Shown: piece by piece, positions 27,026 through 36,890 of the stretch
Layout: every line of letters starts with the position of its first letter
Position numbering within the stretch: position 1 is the first letter of the stretch
Source of the DNA: Olleya sp. YS
Lineage (GTDB): Bacteria; Bacteroidota; Bacteroidia; Flavobacteriales; Flavobacteriaceae
Reading direction: 5' to 3'
DNA: 64,000 bases
NCBI RefSeq assembly: GCF_029760915.1
Contig: NZ_CP121685.1
Coordinates: 2,126,001 to 2,190,000, forward strand
Notes under the pieces: generated by a model
What the model was told of the DNA's origin: nothing
The model's input: the letters and a program-made list of their open reading frames with translations, nothing else
Database searches by the model: none
Translations under genes and position numbers: made by a program

Positions 27026-28966
27026 ATGAAAATGAATTTTTTACATGTTACATTAACACTGCTTTTACTGTTAGGTTTCCATGTTAATGCACAAAACAAA
27101 ACCGTTTTATTTACTGTAGATGGTGAGCCCGTTTATACTAATGAATTTAAACGCGTGTACAGTAAAAATTTAGATTTAGTTAAAGACGATTCACAAAAGG
27201 ATATTGACAATTACTTAAATTTATTTGTTAATTACAAGCTTAAAATAGCAGAAGCTAAAGCACTAGGTTTAGATCAAAAACCGTCCTATTTAAGAGAGTT
27301 TCAAAACTACAAAAATCAATTATCTAAAAATTACTTAAACGACAATAAAGTTACAGACCAATTAATTGAAGAGGCTTATAATAGATTGCAAAAAGAAGTT
27401 GATGCCAATCATATTTTAGTACGAATTGATGAAAACGCAAGTCCACAAGACACCCTTTTAGCATACCAAGAAATTCAAAAATTGAGAGGTCGTGTTATGG
27501 ATGAAGGTTTTGAGGCAGTCAAAAAAGATATCCATAATGGAAGAACTTTATTTGCTGAAGAACTTGGGTATTTTACAGCATTTAAGATGGTATATCCTTT
27601 TGAGAATGCAGCATTTAACACACCAGTTGGGGAATGGTCTCAGCCTTTTAGAACTCAGTTTGGATATCATATAGTTTGGACTAAAGACAAACGTGATAAT
27701 AGAGGAGAAGTAACAGTAGCTCACATTATGTTAACAGATGATGAGAAAGATGAGCAAAGTGCTAAAGACCGTATTGAAGAAATATACAAACGTGTTAAGC
27801 AAGGCGAAGATTTTGCTGCTTTAGCTAAGCAGTTTTCAGATGATAAAAGTTCTAGTGCTAATGGAGGAAAACTAAACACGTTTTCTGCAGGTCAATTAAG
27901 TTCTAAAATATTTGAAGAACAAGCATTTGCATTGCAAAACGTTAACGATATAACTAAGCCTTTTAAGTCGGAATTTGGATATCATATTATCAAATTATTA
28001 GAAAAAAATGGTATTAAACCGTTTAAAACACTAGAACCAGAACTAAGAAACAGAATCAAAAGAGATTCTAGGTCTAAAGTAATAGAAGACAAGCGTATTG
28101 AAAAGTTAATAAAACAATACAATGTGTCAACTGAAGCAAATTTAACTCCTTTTGTAAAAATTTTAAATGACGATTTTTTTGCAAGCAGTTGGAAAATTCC
28201 ATCAAACTTTAAAGGAAACGACGCTTTATTAAAAATTGGAGAAAAGACCATTTACCAGAGAGATTTTGCTGATTTTTTAGTAAAAAGTCAACGCAGACGA
28301 CAAGCTAAAAAGTCATTTGATAAATTAGTAGAGGACAATTATAAAGTATTTGTAGAAAGTAATTTAAAAGCCTATCAAGAAGATAATCTAGAAAATGAAA
28401 ACGAAGACTATGCTCAAATATTAAGCGAGTATCGTGATGGTTTATTGTTGTTTGATTTAATGGAAACCGAAATTTGGAATGCAGCAAAGCAAGACTCTGT
28501 AGGATTACAAGAATACTATTTACTTAATAAAGATAAATATTACTATGATACAAGGGTGGATGCTATTGTAGCCTCTTCAGCTAAAAAAAATATTATAAAA
28601 AGAGTTGAAAAACTTTTAGAAAACAATAAAACAATCGATGTTATTAAAAATGGATTAAATTCTGATACTGAAATTAACGTCAGTTTTATTGTTGACACTT
28701 TAGATATTAATCATCAGGCATTGCCAAAAGGGTTAAATTTATCAACTGGAGTTTCTAAAATATATAAACATAATGATGCTTACACGGTAATTAAAATCAA
28801 AGAAGTGCTTCCTAAAATGTCAAAAACTTTTGCTGAGTCTAAAGGTAACGTGATTTCAGATTTTCAAGAACAAAAAGAACAAGACTGGTTAGCAGATTTA
28901 TCTAAAAAATACAAAGTAATTATTAATCAAGACGCTTTAAAGCAAGTAAAAGAAGAGTTAAAATAA
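27026..28966 (+). CDS. Periplasmic parvulin-type peptidyl-prolyl isomerase
   Basis: 646 residues with a signal peptide cleaved near VNAQ. A SurA/PpiD-like N-terminal helical chaperone part (about 22-115) precedes two parvulin domains: EVDANHILVRIDENASPQDT to GYHIVWTKD (about 118-222) and VTVAHIMLTDDEKDE to GYHIIKLLEKNG (about 230-335). A helical C-terminal part of 300 residues follows. The protein should assist outer-membrane protein folding. First gene of three; the next starts one base after the stop. Confidence 0.92.
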   Translation: MKMNFLHVTLTLLLLLGFHVNAQNKTVLFTVDGEPVYTNEFKRVYSKNLDLVKDDSQKDIDNYLNLFVNYKLKIAEAKALGLDQKPSYLREFQNYKNQLSKNYLNDNKVTDQLIEEAYNRLQKEVDANHILVRIDENASPQDTLLAYQEIQKLRGRVMDEGFEAVKKDIHNGRTLFAEELGYFTAFKMVYPFENAAFNTPVGEWSQPFRTQFGYHIVWTKDKRDNRGEVTVAHIMLTDDEKDEQSAKDRIEEIYKRVKQGEDFAALAKQFSDDKSSSANGGKLNTFSAGQLSSKIFEEQAFALQNVNDITKPFKSEFGYHIIKLLEKNGIKPFKTLEPELRNRIKRDSRSKVIEDKRIEKLIKQYNVSTEANLTPFVKILNDDFFASSWKIPSNFKGNDALLKIGEKTIYQRDFADFLVKSQRRRQAKKSFDKLVEDNYKVFVESNLKAYQEDNLENENEDYAQILSEYRDGLLLFDLMETEIWNAAKQDSVGLQEYYLLNKDKYYYDTRVDAIVASSAKKNIIKRVEKLLENNKTIDVIKNGLNSDTEINVSFIVDTLDINHQALPKGLNLSTGVSKIYKHNDAYTVIKIKEVLPKMSKTFAESKGNVISDFQEQKEQDWLADLSKKYKVIINQDALKQVKEELK

Positions 28967-28967
28967 G

Positions 28968-29819
28968 TTGAAAAAAGTATTTTACATAGTATTTTTATTT
29001 AGTGTTTTATGGTCATGCGACTATTTTAATCAAGCACCAAAAGAAGATGCAATTGCAAGAGTAGACGATGTCTTCTTATATAATAAAGATTTAAAAAAGG
29101 CAATGCCAGAATTTGTGTCCCAATCAGATAGCGCTGTGTACGCTAATAATTTTATAAACAAATGGGCAACTCAGCAACTTTTGGTTAAAGGTGCAGAAGT
29201 AAATTTGTCAGATACTAAATTAGAAAAGTTTGATAAGTTAGTCCAGCAGTATAAATATGACTTGTACAGCAAAGCATATTTAGAAGCATTGGTTACCAAA
29301 AATTTAGATACTTTAGTGTCTCAATCAGAAGCTTTAACTTATTACGAGGCTAACAAAGAAGCTTTTAAATTAAATGAAGAGTTAATCCAATTTAGATATA
29401 TTAATGTCGAGGCTAATAGATTAGATTTAGAAAATATCAAAACAAAATTTAAACGTTTTAATGAAACTGATAAAAAAGAATTAGACTCTATTTCAATTCA
29501 ATTTAGATCATACTCATTAAAAGATTCTGTATGGATACGAGTAGATCAAGCCATTAAAAAAATTCCGGCTGTTACACAAGAGTACAGAAATGAATTGTTA
29601 AAAAAATCTAATTTTATACAACTCAAAGATTCATTAGGATTATATTTGATGCAAATTAATAATGTGTTGCTACAAAACGATACAGCACCACTAGAGTACG
29701 TAAGACCAACCATCAACCAAATCGTTGTTAATAAACGAAAACTAGAATTAATAAAACAATTAGAAAAGGACATTACTAAAGATGCCATTAAAAACAAACA
29801 ATTTGAGATTTACAATTAA
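28968..29819 (+). CDS. Lipoprotein associated with the parvulin operon
   Basis: 283 residues beginning at TTG (28968). The N-terminus KKVFYIVFLFSVLWSCDYFN is a lipoprotein signal with the cysteine near residue 17. The body is helical and resembles the non-catalytic SurA_N part; no parvulin signature is visible. Sandwiched between two PPIases with 1-base spacing before and a 38-base overlap after, it is probably a membrane-tethered chaperone of the same pathway. Confidence 0.82.
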   Translation: MKKVFYIVFLFSVLWSCDYFNQAPKEDAIARVDDVFLYNKDLKKAMPEFVSQSDSAVYANNFINKWATQQLLVKGAEVNLSDTKLEKFDKLVQQYKYDLYSKAYLEALVTKNLDTLVSQSEALTYYEANKEAFKLNEELIQFRYINVEANRLDLENIKTKFKRFNETDKKELDSISIQFRSYSLKDSVWIRVDQAIKKIPAVTQEYRNELLKKSNFIQLKDSLGLYLMQINNVLLQNDTAPLEYVRPTINQIVVNKRKLELIKQLEKDITKDAIKNKQFEIYN

Positions 29820-31233
29820 AACTAAAACGCTTTCTGCATTTGCGTTTTTACTATTAGCAACAGTTACTGTTTCTGCACAAGAAATCATTGACGAAACTAC
29901 TACAGAACAAGCTGTAGATTCTACATTAACTAATGGTGCCATGAAGGTAGATGGTGTGGCAGCTGTAGTAGGAGATTATATTGTTTTAGATAGCGATATC
30001 GACAAAATGATCATACAATTAAAAGCTCAAGGCGCATCGTTACAAGGTGTGACGCGTTGTCAATTATTTGGTAAACTGTTAGAAGATAAATTATACGCTC
30101 ACCACGCAATACAAGACAGTATTCAAGTTAGTGATGCTGAAATTAGATCCTATGTAGACCAGCAAATTCAGCAGTTTTTACAACAATTTAATGGTAATAT
30201 GGATGCCTTACTTAAATTTTATAAAAAAGAAGATGAGGTTAGTTTCAGAGAAGAGATTTTTGAAATTAACAAAAGCAATAAGTTGGCATCAGAAATGCAA
30301 AGAAAAATTATTGAAGATATTGAAGTGACTCCAGAAGAAGTACGCCAGTTTTTTAATAAAATTCCTGAAGAAGAACGTCCAAGATTTGGTACAGAACTTA
30401 AAGTGGCTCAAATTATTGTTGAGCCAAAAGTTAGCGAAGCAGAGAAACAACGCGTTATTGAACAATTAAAAGAGTTTAAAAGAGAGGTCGAAGAAGAAGG
30501 GAAAAGCTTTAGATCTAGAGCTGCATTTTACTCGGATGATCCAGGTTCTAAAAAATCTGGAGGTAGATTACCACCAATGAATAGAGCACAACCTAGAATG
30601 GTAAAAGAGTTTAGAGATGTTGCATTTTCTTTACAAGAAGGTCAAATTTCAGAGCCTTTTGAATCAGATTTTGGTTATCATATTATTTATCTAGAAAAAA
30701 TTAGAGGTCAAGAATATGATGTAAGTCATATACTATTGGTGCCAGAAATATCTGATGAAGAGGTGATGGAAGCCAAAGAAAAAATTGAAAAAATAAGAAC
30801 TGAAATTAATGAAGGTGTCTATACTTTTGCTGAAGCAGCAGAAGAATTTAGTGACGAAAAAGAAACTAAATATCAAGGTGGGCAATTAATAAACCCACAG
30901 ACACAAGATTATAATTTCGAGCTGACTAAAATGGACCCAGAATTATACGGTCAATTGCAAGGATTAGAAAATAACACTGTAAGCGAAGTATTAACAGATA
31001 CTGATAGACAAGGAAATATTAAGTTTAAATTAGTAACTGTAACCGATAGAATAGATGAGCATGATGCTGATTATGCTCGCGATTATTTGAAAATTAAAGA
31101 ATTAGCTTTAAATGAAAAGCAATTTGAAACTATTGGCAAATGGCAAGATGAAAAAATTGCTGACACATATATTAAAATTAGCGAAGCGCATAGAGGTTGC
31201 GATTTTAGTAGTAACTGGTTAAAAAATAAGTAA
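29782..31233 (+). CDS. SurA-like peptidyl-prolyl isomerase
   Basis: 483 residues. The signal peptide is preceded by a basic stretch and cleaved near VTVSAQ. The N-terminal domain (VDGVAAVVGDYIVLDSDIDKMI, about residues 55-185) is SurA-like, followed by parvulin domains at about 205-310 (ELKVAQIIVEPKVSEAEKQ to FGYHIIYLEKI) and 315-410 (DVSHILLVPEIS). It is the classical periplasmic carrier of outer-membrane proteins. Overlaps the lipoprotein gene by 38 bases; the ATG at 29782 is the start that leaves a full signal peptide. Confidence 0.93.
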   Translation: MPLKTNNLRFTIKTKTLSAFAFLLLATVTVSAQEIIDETTTEQAVDSTLTNGAMKVDGVAAVVGDYIVLDSDIDKMIIQLKAQGASLQGVTRCQLFGKLLEDKLYAHHAIQDSIQVSDAEIRSYVDQQIQQFLQQFNGNMDALLKFYKKEDEVSFREEIFEINKSNKLASEMQRKIIEDIEVTPEEVRQFFNKIPEEERPRFGTELKVAQIIVEPKVSEAEKQRVIEQLKEFKREVEEEGKSFRSRAAFYSDDPGSKKSGGRLPPMNRAQPRMVKEFRDVAFSLQEGQISEPFESDFGYHIIYLEKIRGQEYDVSHILLVPEISDEEVMEAKEKIEKIRTEINEGVYTFAEAAEEFSDEKETKYQGGQLINPQTQDYNFELTKMDPELYGQLQGLENNTVSEVLTDTDRQGNIKFKLVTVTDRIDEHDADYARDYLKIKELALNEKQFETIGKWQDEKIADTYIKISEAHRGCDFSSNWLKNK

Positions 31234-31238
31234 AATAT

Positions 31239-32192
31239 ATGTCTGACGTTGCAGCAATTAAAAATTTAGTTAATAAGTATAACGATTTAAGACAAGAAGT
31301 TGCCAAAGTTATTGTTGGTCAAGACGATGTAGTAAATCAAATTTTAATCTCAATTTTCTCTGGTGGACACGCCTTATTAATTGGTGTTCCAGGATTGGCT
31401 AAAACGTTAATGGTTAATACTATTTCTCAAGCTTTAGGGCTAGATTTTAAGCGTATTCAGTTTACTCCAGATTTAATGCCTAGTGATATTTTAGGAAGTG
31501 AAATATTAGACGAAAACCGCAATTTCAAATTTATAAAAGGACCTATTTTTGCTAATATTATACTTGCAGACGAGATTAACCGTACACCTCCTAAAACACA
31601 AGCAGCATTATTAGAAGCTATGCAAGAGCGTGCAGTGACAGTTTCTGGACATCATTATAAATTAGATTTGCCATATTTTGTGCTAGCAACGCAAAACCCA
31701 ATTGAGCAAGAAGGAACATATCCTCTACCAGAAGCACAATTGGATCGTTTTATGTTTGCTATTAATTTAGAATATCCATCTTTTGCAGAAGAGGTACAAG
31801 TGGTTAAAGCTACCACTTCAGACCATAAACCACAGGTAAACAGCTTGTTTGCTGCCCAAGAGATTATAGATTTCCAACAGTTAATTAGACGTATTCCAGT
31901 AGCTGATAATGTTATTGAATATGCAGTCACCATGGTAGGTAAAACTAGACCAAACAGTGGTGCTGCATCAGATTTAGTCAAGCAGTATATAGATTGGGGA
32001 GCAGGTCCAAGAGCCTCTCAAAATCTAATATTGGCTGCCAAAACACATGCAGCTATTAACGGAAAGTATTCTCCAGATATCGAAAATGTACAAGCGGTCG
32101 CTACAAGTATTTTGCGTCATAGAATGATTAAAAACTATAAAGCAGAAGCAGAAGGTGTTACAATTGAGCAAATCATTAAAAGCTTGTTTTAA
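31239..32192 (+). CDS. MoxR-family AAA+ ATPase
   Basis: 317 residues. Walker A is GVPGLAKT near residue 48, Walker B LADEINRTPPKTQAALLEAMQE near 110, sensor 1 ATQNPIEQEGTYPLPEAQLDRF near 150. MoxR proteins act as chaperones that insert metals or activate von Willebrand factor partners. Usual partners (DUF58, BatA/B) are not adjacent here. The gene is 5 bases after the SurA-like gene and so belongs to the same operon. Confidence 0.94.
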   Translation: MSDVAAIKNLVNKYNDLRQEVAKVIVGQDDVVNQILISIFSGGHALLIGVPGLAKTLMVNTISQALGLDFKRIQFTPDLMPSDILGSEILDENRNFKFIKGPIFANIILADEINRTPPKTQAALLEAMQERAVTVSGHHYKLDLPYFVLATQNPIEQEGTYPLPEAQLDRFMFAINLEYPSFAEEVQVVKATTSDHKPQVNSLFAAQEIIDFQQLIRRIPVADNVIEYAVTMVGKTRPNSGAASDLVKQYIDWGAGPRASQNLILAAKTHAAINGKYSPDIENVQAVATSILRHRMIKNYKAEAEGVTIEQIIKSLF

Positions 32193-32193
32193 A

Positions 32194-32388
32194 ATGAATT
32201 TGAAACAATTTAGAGTGCCATTATTATTATTAGTTGTAGGTATAACCCTAACTATTGTAGGTGCTTATTTTAAAATTCAACAATTAGAACACGGTAGTTT
32301 ACTATTAACCGTTGGAACTTTCATAGAATTTTGCGCTATATTTTTAGGCATTATTAAACTAATAAAAATTTCAAGACAAAAATCTTAA
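32194..32388 (+). CDS. Small two-helix membrane protein
   Basis: 64 residues from the ATG at 32194, one base after the MoxR stop; an earlier TTG at 32155 lies within MoxR. It has two membrane helices (about 7-25 and 32-53) and a basic C-terminus (KLIKISRQKS). It loosely resembles the N-terminal part of GldL-type proteins, but this is too short for a firm call. Confidence 0.7.
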   Translation: MNLKQFRVPLLLLVVGITLTIVGAYFKIQQLEHGSLLLTVGTFIEFCAIFLGIIKLIKISRQKS

Positions 32389-32399
32389 CCCTGCTTTAA

Positions 32400-33545
32400 T
32401 TGAAATCAATTACAACATATAAACAAAGAATTTTTGGTTTAGATGTTGTTAGAGCAGTTGCTATTTTACTAATACTTTGCTCACATTCCACTATTTTATT
32501 ATGTCCAGAATCTAAATCTACAACTATAAAAATGGTTCAGTTTTTTGGAACTATTGGTGTGGATATTTTCTTTGTGTTAAGTGGGTTTTTAATAGGTACT
32601 ATTTTAATAAAACACATTATAAAACAACAAACTAGTGTAAAGCAGTTCACCCAATTTTGGATGCGTCGTTGGTTTAGGACTTTACCTAATTATTATTTGG
32701 TATTACTAATTAATATAGGACTACTATATGTATTCAATACAGAACTCCCAAAACAATTATATAAATACTTTTTCTTTTTACAGAATTTTAGCCAAGAACA
32801 ACCAGACTTTTTTACAGAATCTTGGAGCTTATCTATTGAAGAGTTTGCCTATATCTTGGGACCAATTATTCTTATGGTTTTAGCATTAGTATGTAAGAAA
32901 TTAAATAAATGGAGTTTCCTTATTATGACGCTTATAGTTATTGTTGGATTTACCTTAAACCGTTTTATTTATGATGTAAGTTTTACTGTAGACAATCTTG
33001 ATATATCTTGGAGTAAAAATCTTAGAAAGGTTGTTGTGTATAGAATTGATAGTATTTACTATGGTTTTTTAGGTGCTTTTATAAGTGTTTATTATACAAA
33101 ATTTTGGATACGTTATAAATGGTTAAGTCTGATATTAGGAGCAATTATTTTCATGATTACTCACTTTTACATTTACAAAAATCAACTGGAGCCAAATGTT
33201 TACAGTAGTTTTTTTAATATTTGGTATTTGGCGTTAGTTTCAATATCAATTCTCTTAACATTCCCTGTATTATCTAATTGGAGATCAAATCATGTATTAA
33301 CTAAACCTATCATAACAATTAGTTTGTGGTCGTATTCAATTTATCTAGTTAACTATTCTATAGTGTTATTATCCATGCAGAGGTTAATTGATATTTCAGT
33401 ACTAAACTTACTCAATAAAATTTTAGTTCTACTGTTGTTTTGGAGTATCACTTTTAGTTTTTCATTTGTATTATTTACTTATTTTGAATATCCCATCATA
33501 AAATTTCGTGATTCTAAAAGATTTAAACAATGGTTTAGATTTTAG
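32400..33545 (+). CDS. Acyltransferase 3 family membrane protein
   Basis: 381 residues with about ten membrane helices. RIFGLDVVRAVAILLILCSHS holds the conserved R-x10-H pair of acyltransferase-3 proteins, and FFVLSGFLIG and FWMRRWFRTLPNYY are further family blocks. It acetylates or acylates cell-surface glycans at the inner membrane. The start is TTG at 32400; no ATG exists nearby in frame. It follows the small membrane gene by 11 bases. The target glycan is unknown. Confidence 0.9.
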   Translation: MKSITTYKQRIFGLDVVRAVAILLILCSHSTILLCPESKSTTIKMVQFFGTIGVDIFFVLSGFLIGTILIKHIIKQQTSVKQFTQFWMRRWFRTLPNYYLVLLINIGLLYVFNTELPKQLYKYFFFLQNFSQEQPDFFTESWSLSIEEFAYILGPIILMVLALVCKKLNKWSFLIMTLIVIVGFTLNRFIYDVSFTVDNLDISWSKNLRKVVVYRIDSIYYGFLGAFISVYYTKFWIRYKWLSLILGAIIFMITHFYIYKNQLEPNVYSSFFNIWYLALVSISILLTFPVLSNWRSNHVLTKPIITISLWSYSIYLVNYSIVLLSMQRLIDISVLNLLNKILVLLLFWSITFSFSFVLFTYFEYPIIKFRDSKRFKQWFRF

Positions 33546-33684
33546 TTTTCTTGTTAATTTACGATTTTATGACACTTAAAATTATCATTTTTATAAATTT
33601 AAACTAATTTTAGTTGCTATTATTGAGTATAATTCAACGAATACTCAATTTTGTTATATATTTTCAAAATTCTTCAATTTTTTG

Positions 33685-33692
33685 TAATTTTG
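33685..33692 (+). promoter_or_regulatory. Aconitase -7 box
   Basis: TAATTTTG fits TAnnTTTG; the ATG is 57 bases downstream. A -33 TTG at normal spacing was not found. The remaining 140 bases upstream hold nothing recognisable. Confidence 0.55.
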
Positions 33693-33748
33693 CAATTCCT
33701 GACTTACAGGATAAAAACAAATAAACAACCCTTTTAAATATAGACTAT

Positions 33749-36019
33749 ATGGCATTTGATATTGACATGATAAAAAAGGTATATAACCAAATGACAGAGC
33801 GCGTTGATGCAGCACGTAAAGTTGTTGGAAAACCTTTAACGCTTTCTGAAAAGATTTTATACTCACATCTTTGGGACGGAACACCTACTAAAGCCTTTAC
33901 AAGAGGTAAAGACTATGTAGATTTTGCACCAGATAGAATTGCATGTCAAGATGCGACTGCACAAATGGCTTTATTACAATTTATGCAAGCTGGAAAAGAT
34001 AAGGTAGCAGTGCCTACTACAGTACATTGTGATCACTTAATCCAAGCTAAAGAAGGAGCAGCAACAGACTTAAAACATGCCAATAGTGTTAGTAGTGAGG
34101 TGTTTGATTTTTTAGAATCAGTATCTAACAAATATGGGATTGGTTTCTGGAAACCTGGAGCTGGTATTATTCACCAAGTTGTTTTAGAAAATTATGCGTT
34201 TCCTGGAGGTATGATGATTGGTACAGATTCACACACAGTAAATGCTGGTGGTTTAGGTATGGTAGCTATTGGTGTTGGAGGTGCAGATGCTGTAGATGTT
34301 ATGGCTGGTATGGCTTGGGAATTAAAATTTCCAAAACTAATAGGTGTTAGATTAACAGGTAAATTATCTGGATGGACTGCTCCAAAAGATGTTATTTTAA
34401 AAGTAGCAGAAATCCTTACTGTAAAAGGTGGTACTGGAGCTATTGTAGAATATTTTGGTCCAGGTGCAACAGCAATGTCTTGTACAGGAAAAGGAACTAT
34501 TTGTAATATGGGTGCAGAGATTGGTGCAACTACGTCTACCTTTGGATATGATGAATCTATGGAACGTTACTTACGTGCTACAGACAGAGCAGATGTTGCT
34601 GATGCTGCTAATCAAGTTAAAGATTATTTAACAGCAGATGATGAAGTGTATGCAAATCCAGAACAATATTTTGACCAAGTTATAGATATTAATTTATCAG
34701 AATTAGGACCATTATTAAACGGACCTTTTACACCAGATTTATCTACGACAGTGGGTAAAGAAATGACTGAAAAAGCGACCTCTAACGAATGGCCATTACA
34801 AGTAGAATGGGGACTTATTGGGTCATGTACTAACTCGTCTTACGAAGATTTATCACGTGCATCGTCAATTGCACAACAGGCTTTGGATAAAGGACTAAAA
34901 ATGAAATCAGAATTGGGAATTAATCCTGGTTCTGAGCAAGTACGCTTCACTGCAGAAAGAGACGGTATTCTTGGAATATTTGAAAAACTGGATGCTAAAA
35001 TATTTACAAACGCATGTGGACCATGTATTGGTCAGTGGGCACGTTATAGTGATCCTAAAAATGCACCTAAAAACAGTATTGTACACTCGTTTAACCGAAA
35101 CTTTGCTAAACGTGCAGATGGTAACCCAAATACGCACGCATTTGTTGCTTCACCAGAAATAACTGCAGCAATAGCAGTTGCTGGTCGATTAGATTTTAAT
35201 CCATTAACAGATACGCTAATTAACGAAGATGGACAAGAAGTAAAGTTTGACGAGCCAACAGGTTGGGAATTACCACCTAAAGGGTTTGCAGTAGAAGATG
35301 CTGGTTATTTAGCGCCAGATGAAGATGGAAGTGGAGTGGAAGTTAAAGTAGCCTCAGATTCTGAAAGATTACAACTACTAACACCATTTACACCAATAGG
35401 AAACGATATTACAGGTGCTAAGTTATTAATCAAAGCATTTGGTAAGTGTACGACAGACCATATTAGTATGGCTGGTCCTTGGTTACGTTTTAGAGGACAT
35501 TTAGATAATATTGCTAACAATACACTAATTGGAGCTGTAAATGCCTTCAACAAAAAAACAAATTTTGTTAAAAATCAATTAACTGGTGAGTATGGTGGTG
35601 TACCAGACGTACAACGCGAATATAAAAAAGCAGGAATTAAAACAGTTGTAGTTGGAGATCATAACTATGGTGAAGGATCATCTAGAGAACATGCTGCAAT
35701 GCAACCACGTCATTTAGGTGTTGCTGCTGTAATTGTAAAATCTTTTGCACGTATCCACGAAACAAACCTTAAAAAGCAAGGTATGTTAGGATTGACTTTT
35801 GCTAACGAAGCTGATTACGATTTAATCCAAGAAGACGATACCTTTAACTTTTTAGATTTAAACGAATTTGCACCAGGTAAGCCATTAACAATCGAGTTAG
35901 TTCACGCTGACGGAAGTAAGGATGTCATTAAAGTAAATCATACCTATAACGAAGCTCAAATTGCTTGGTATAATGAAGGAAGTGCGTTGAATTTAATTAA
36001 GAAAGAAAATAACGCATAA
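33749..36019 (+). CDS. Aconitate hydratase
   Basis: 756 residues, of the mitochondrial-type aconitase subfamily. The cysteine ligands of the 4Fe-4S cluster are in [10 protein letters not shown] (about residue 359) and [10 protein letters not shown] (about 422-425); the C-terminal swivel domain has [18 protein letters not shown]. It interconverts citrate and isocitrate in the TCA cycle. Monocistronic with a -7 box and a strong terminator. Confidence 0.97.
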   Translation: MAFDIDMIKKVYNQMTERVDAARKVVGKPLTLSEKILYSHLWDGTPTKAFTRGKDYVDFAPDRIACQDATAQMALLQFMQAGKDKVAVPTTVHCDHLIQAKEGAATDLKHANSVSSEVFDFLESVSNKYGIGFWKPGAGIIHQVVLENYAFPGGMMIGTDSHTVNAGGLGMVAIGVGGADAVDVMAGMAWELKFPKLIGVRLTGKLSGWTAPKDVILKVAEILTVKGGTGAIVEYFGPGATAMSCTGKGTICNMGAEIGATTSTFGYDESMERYLRATDRADVADAANQVKDYLTADDEVYANPEQYFDQVIDINLSELGPLLNGPFTPDLSTTVGKEMTEKATSNEWPLQVEWGLIGSCTNSSYEDLSRASSIAQQALDKGLKMKSELGINPGSEQVRFTAERDGILGIFEKLDAKIFTNACGPCIGQWARYSDPKNAPKNSIVHSFNRNFAKRADGNPNTHAFVASPEITAAIAVAGRLDFNPLTDTLINEDGQEVKFDEPTGWELPPKGFAVEDAGYLAPDEDGSGVEVKVASDSERLQLLTPFTPIGNDITGAKLLIKAFGKCTTDHISMAGPWLRFRGHLDNIANNTLIGAVNAFNKKTNFVKNQLTGEYGGVPDVQREYKKAGIKTVVVGDHNYGEGSSREHAAMQPRHLGVAAVIVKSFARIHETNLKKQGMLGLTFANEADYDLIQEDDTFNFLDLNEFAPGKPLTIELVHADGSKDVIKVNHTYNEAQIAWYNEGSALNLIKKENNA

Positions 36020-36042
36020 TGCTTTAATATTGTTAAAAAAAT

Positions 36043-36071
36043 AAAAACTTCCGAAAACTTCGGAAGTTTTT
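36043..36071 (+). terminator. Terminator after aconitase
   Basis: 13-bp stem AAAAACTTCCGAA (36043-36055) with its complement (36059-36071), loop AAC, then a T run. Confidence 0.9.
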
Positions 36072-36110
36072 TTGTTTATAATGTAAGGAAATAACGAGAA
36101 TTGCGACAGT

Positions 36111-36129
36111 TGATTTATCTAATAAATCA
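36111..36129. promoter_or_regulatory. Palindrome in front of Crp-family gene, possible operator
   Basis: TGATTTAT-CTA-ATAAATCA has 8-bp arms, 6 bases upstream of the ATG at 36135, with GTTGAT- and ATCACAA-like ends that recall FNR/CRP half-sites. It may serve as an autoregulatory site of the gene that follows. Confidence 0.45.
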
Positions 36130-36134
36130 CAACT

Positions 36135-36806
36135 ATGAATTCACTTTGGTTTTTCGAAGACGTAAACCTATTTAAAAAGTTATGTCCTCATTTGTTCGAA
36201 GCATACAAAAGCGACCACCATTTTGATGCTTATAAAAAGAAAGATTACATTTATTTTACAGAAGATTCTGCTAACAAAGTCTTTTTAATTGAAAGTGGAA
36301 AAGTAAAAATTGGCTATTATAACGACGACGGACAGGAAGTTGTCAAAGCTATTTTGTCTAAAGGACAATTATTTGGCGAAAAAGCTATTTTAGGTGAGTC
36401 TAAACGAGACGAATTTGCTCAATCTATTGACAATAATACCTCCATTTGCCCTATAGGAGTAAATACAATGCACAATTTAATGCGCCAAAACGAAACGTTT
36501 AGCTTTAAAATATACAAGTTTATAGGTTTCAAACTTCAGAAGTTAGAAAGACGCCTTCAATTATTACTCTTCAAAGATACAAGAACAAGATTATTAGAAT
36601 TTATACATGAGTTATGCAACGATTATGGTTACGACTGTGAAAAAACAGGAGACCATATAATTAAACATCCTTATACTCAAAAAGACATTGCGTCTTTAAT
36701 AGGTGCATCACGACCTACGTTAAACATTATTTTAAACGAATTAAAAGAAGAAAAAATAATTGATTTCAATAGAAAAGAAATCAGAATCTACAATAAAACA
36801 GCGTAA
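36135..36806 (+). CDS. Crp/Fnr-family transcriptional regulator
   Basis: 223 residues: an N-terminal cyclic-nucleotide-binding-type beta-roll (about 25-115; VFLIESGKVKIGYYNDDGQEVVKAILSKGQLFGEKA) and a C-terminal winged helix-turn-helix (about 145-218; YTQKDIASLIGASRPTLNIILNELKEEKII). There is no Fnr-type N-terminal cysteine cluster. The effector is unknown. Palindromes lie immediately upstream of it and in the gap to the lipoprotein gene, which may be its targets. Confidence 0.92.
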   Translation: MNSLWFFEDVNLFKKLCPHLFEAYKSDHHFDAYKKKDYIYFTEDSANKVFLIESGKVKIGYYNDDGQEVVKAILSKGQLFGEKAILGESKRDEFAQSIDNNTSICPIGVNTMHNLMRQNETFSFKIYKFIGFKLQKLERRLQLLLFKDTRTRLLEFIHELCNDYGYDCEKTGDHIIKHPYTQKDIASLIGASRPTLNIILNELKEEKIIDFNRKEIRIYNKTA

Positions 36807-36844
36807 TGTTAGATAGCTAACATTTTATTAATCATAAGATTAAT
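36805..36844. promoter_or_regulatory. Two adjacent inverted repeats upstream of the lipoprotein promoter
   Basis: AATGTTAG-ATAG-CTAACATT (36805-36824) and ATTAATC-ATAA-GATTAAT (36827-36844). The second ends on the T that opens the -7 box (36844-36851). The first begins 2 bases before the end of the crp-type gene stop, so it may also act as a weak terminator. Both have 4-base centres, compatible with dimeric regulator binding. Confidence 0.45.
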
Positions 36845-36851
36845 AGCTTTG
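36844..36851 (+). promoter_or_regulatory. -7 box of triple-repeat lipoprotein gene
   Basis: TAGCTTTG fits TAnnTTTG. No -33 TTG is seen at normal spacing, as expected of a promoter that depends on an activator. Start codon is 39 bases downstream. Confidence 0.5.
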
Positions 36852-36890
36852 ATTTGAACAAACTTAATATTAACAAAAAAAGCAATTATT

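Noticed and set aside
26914..27099. 61-codon minus-strand frame before the parvulin operon
   Set aside because: It spans the promoter and start of the parvulin gene and has no recognisable features.
31655..31981. 108-codon frame antisense to moxR
   Set aside because: Shadow of the conserved AAA+ domain.
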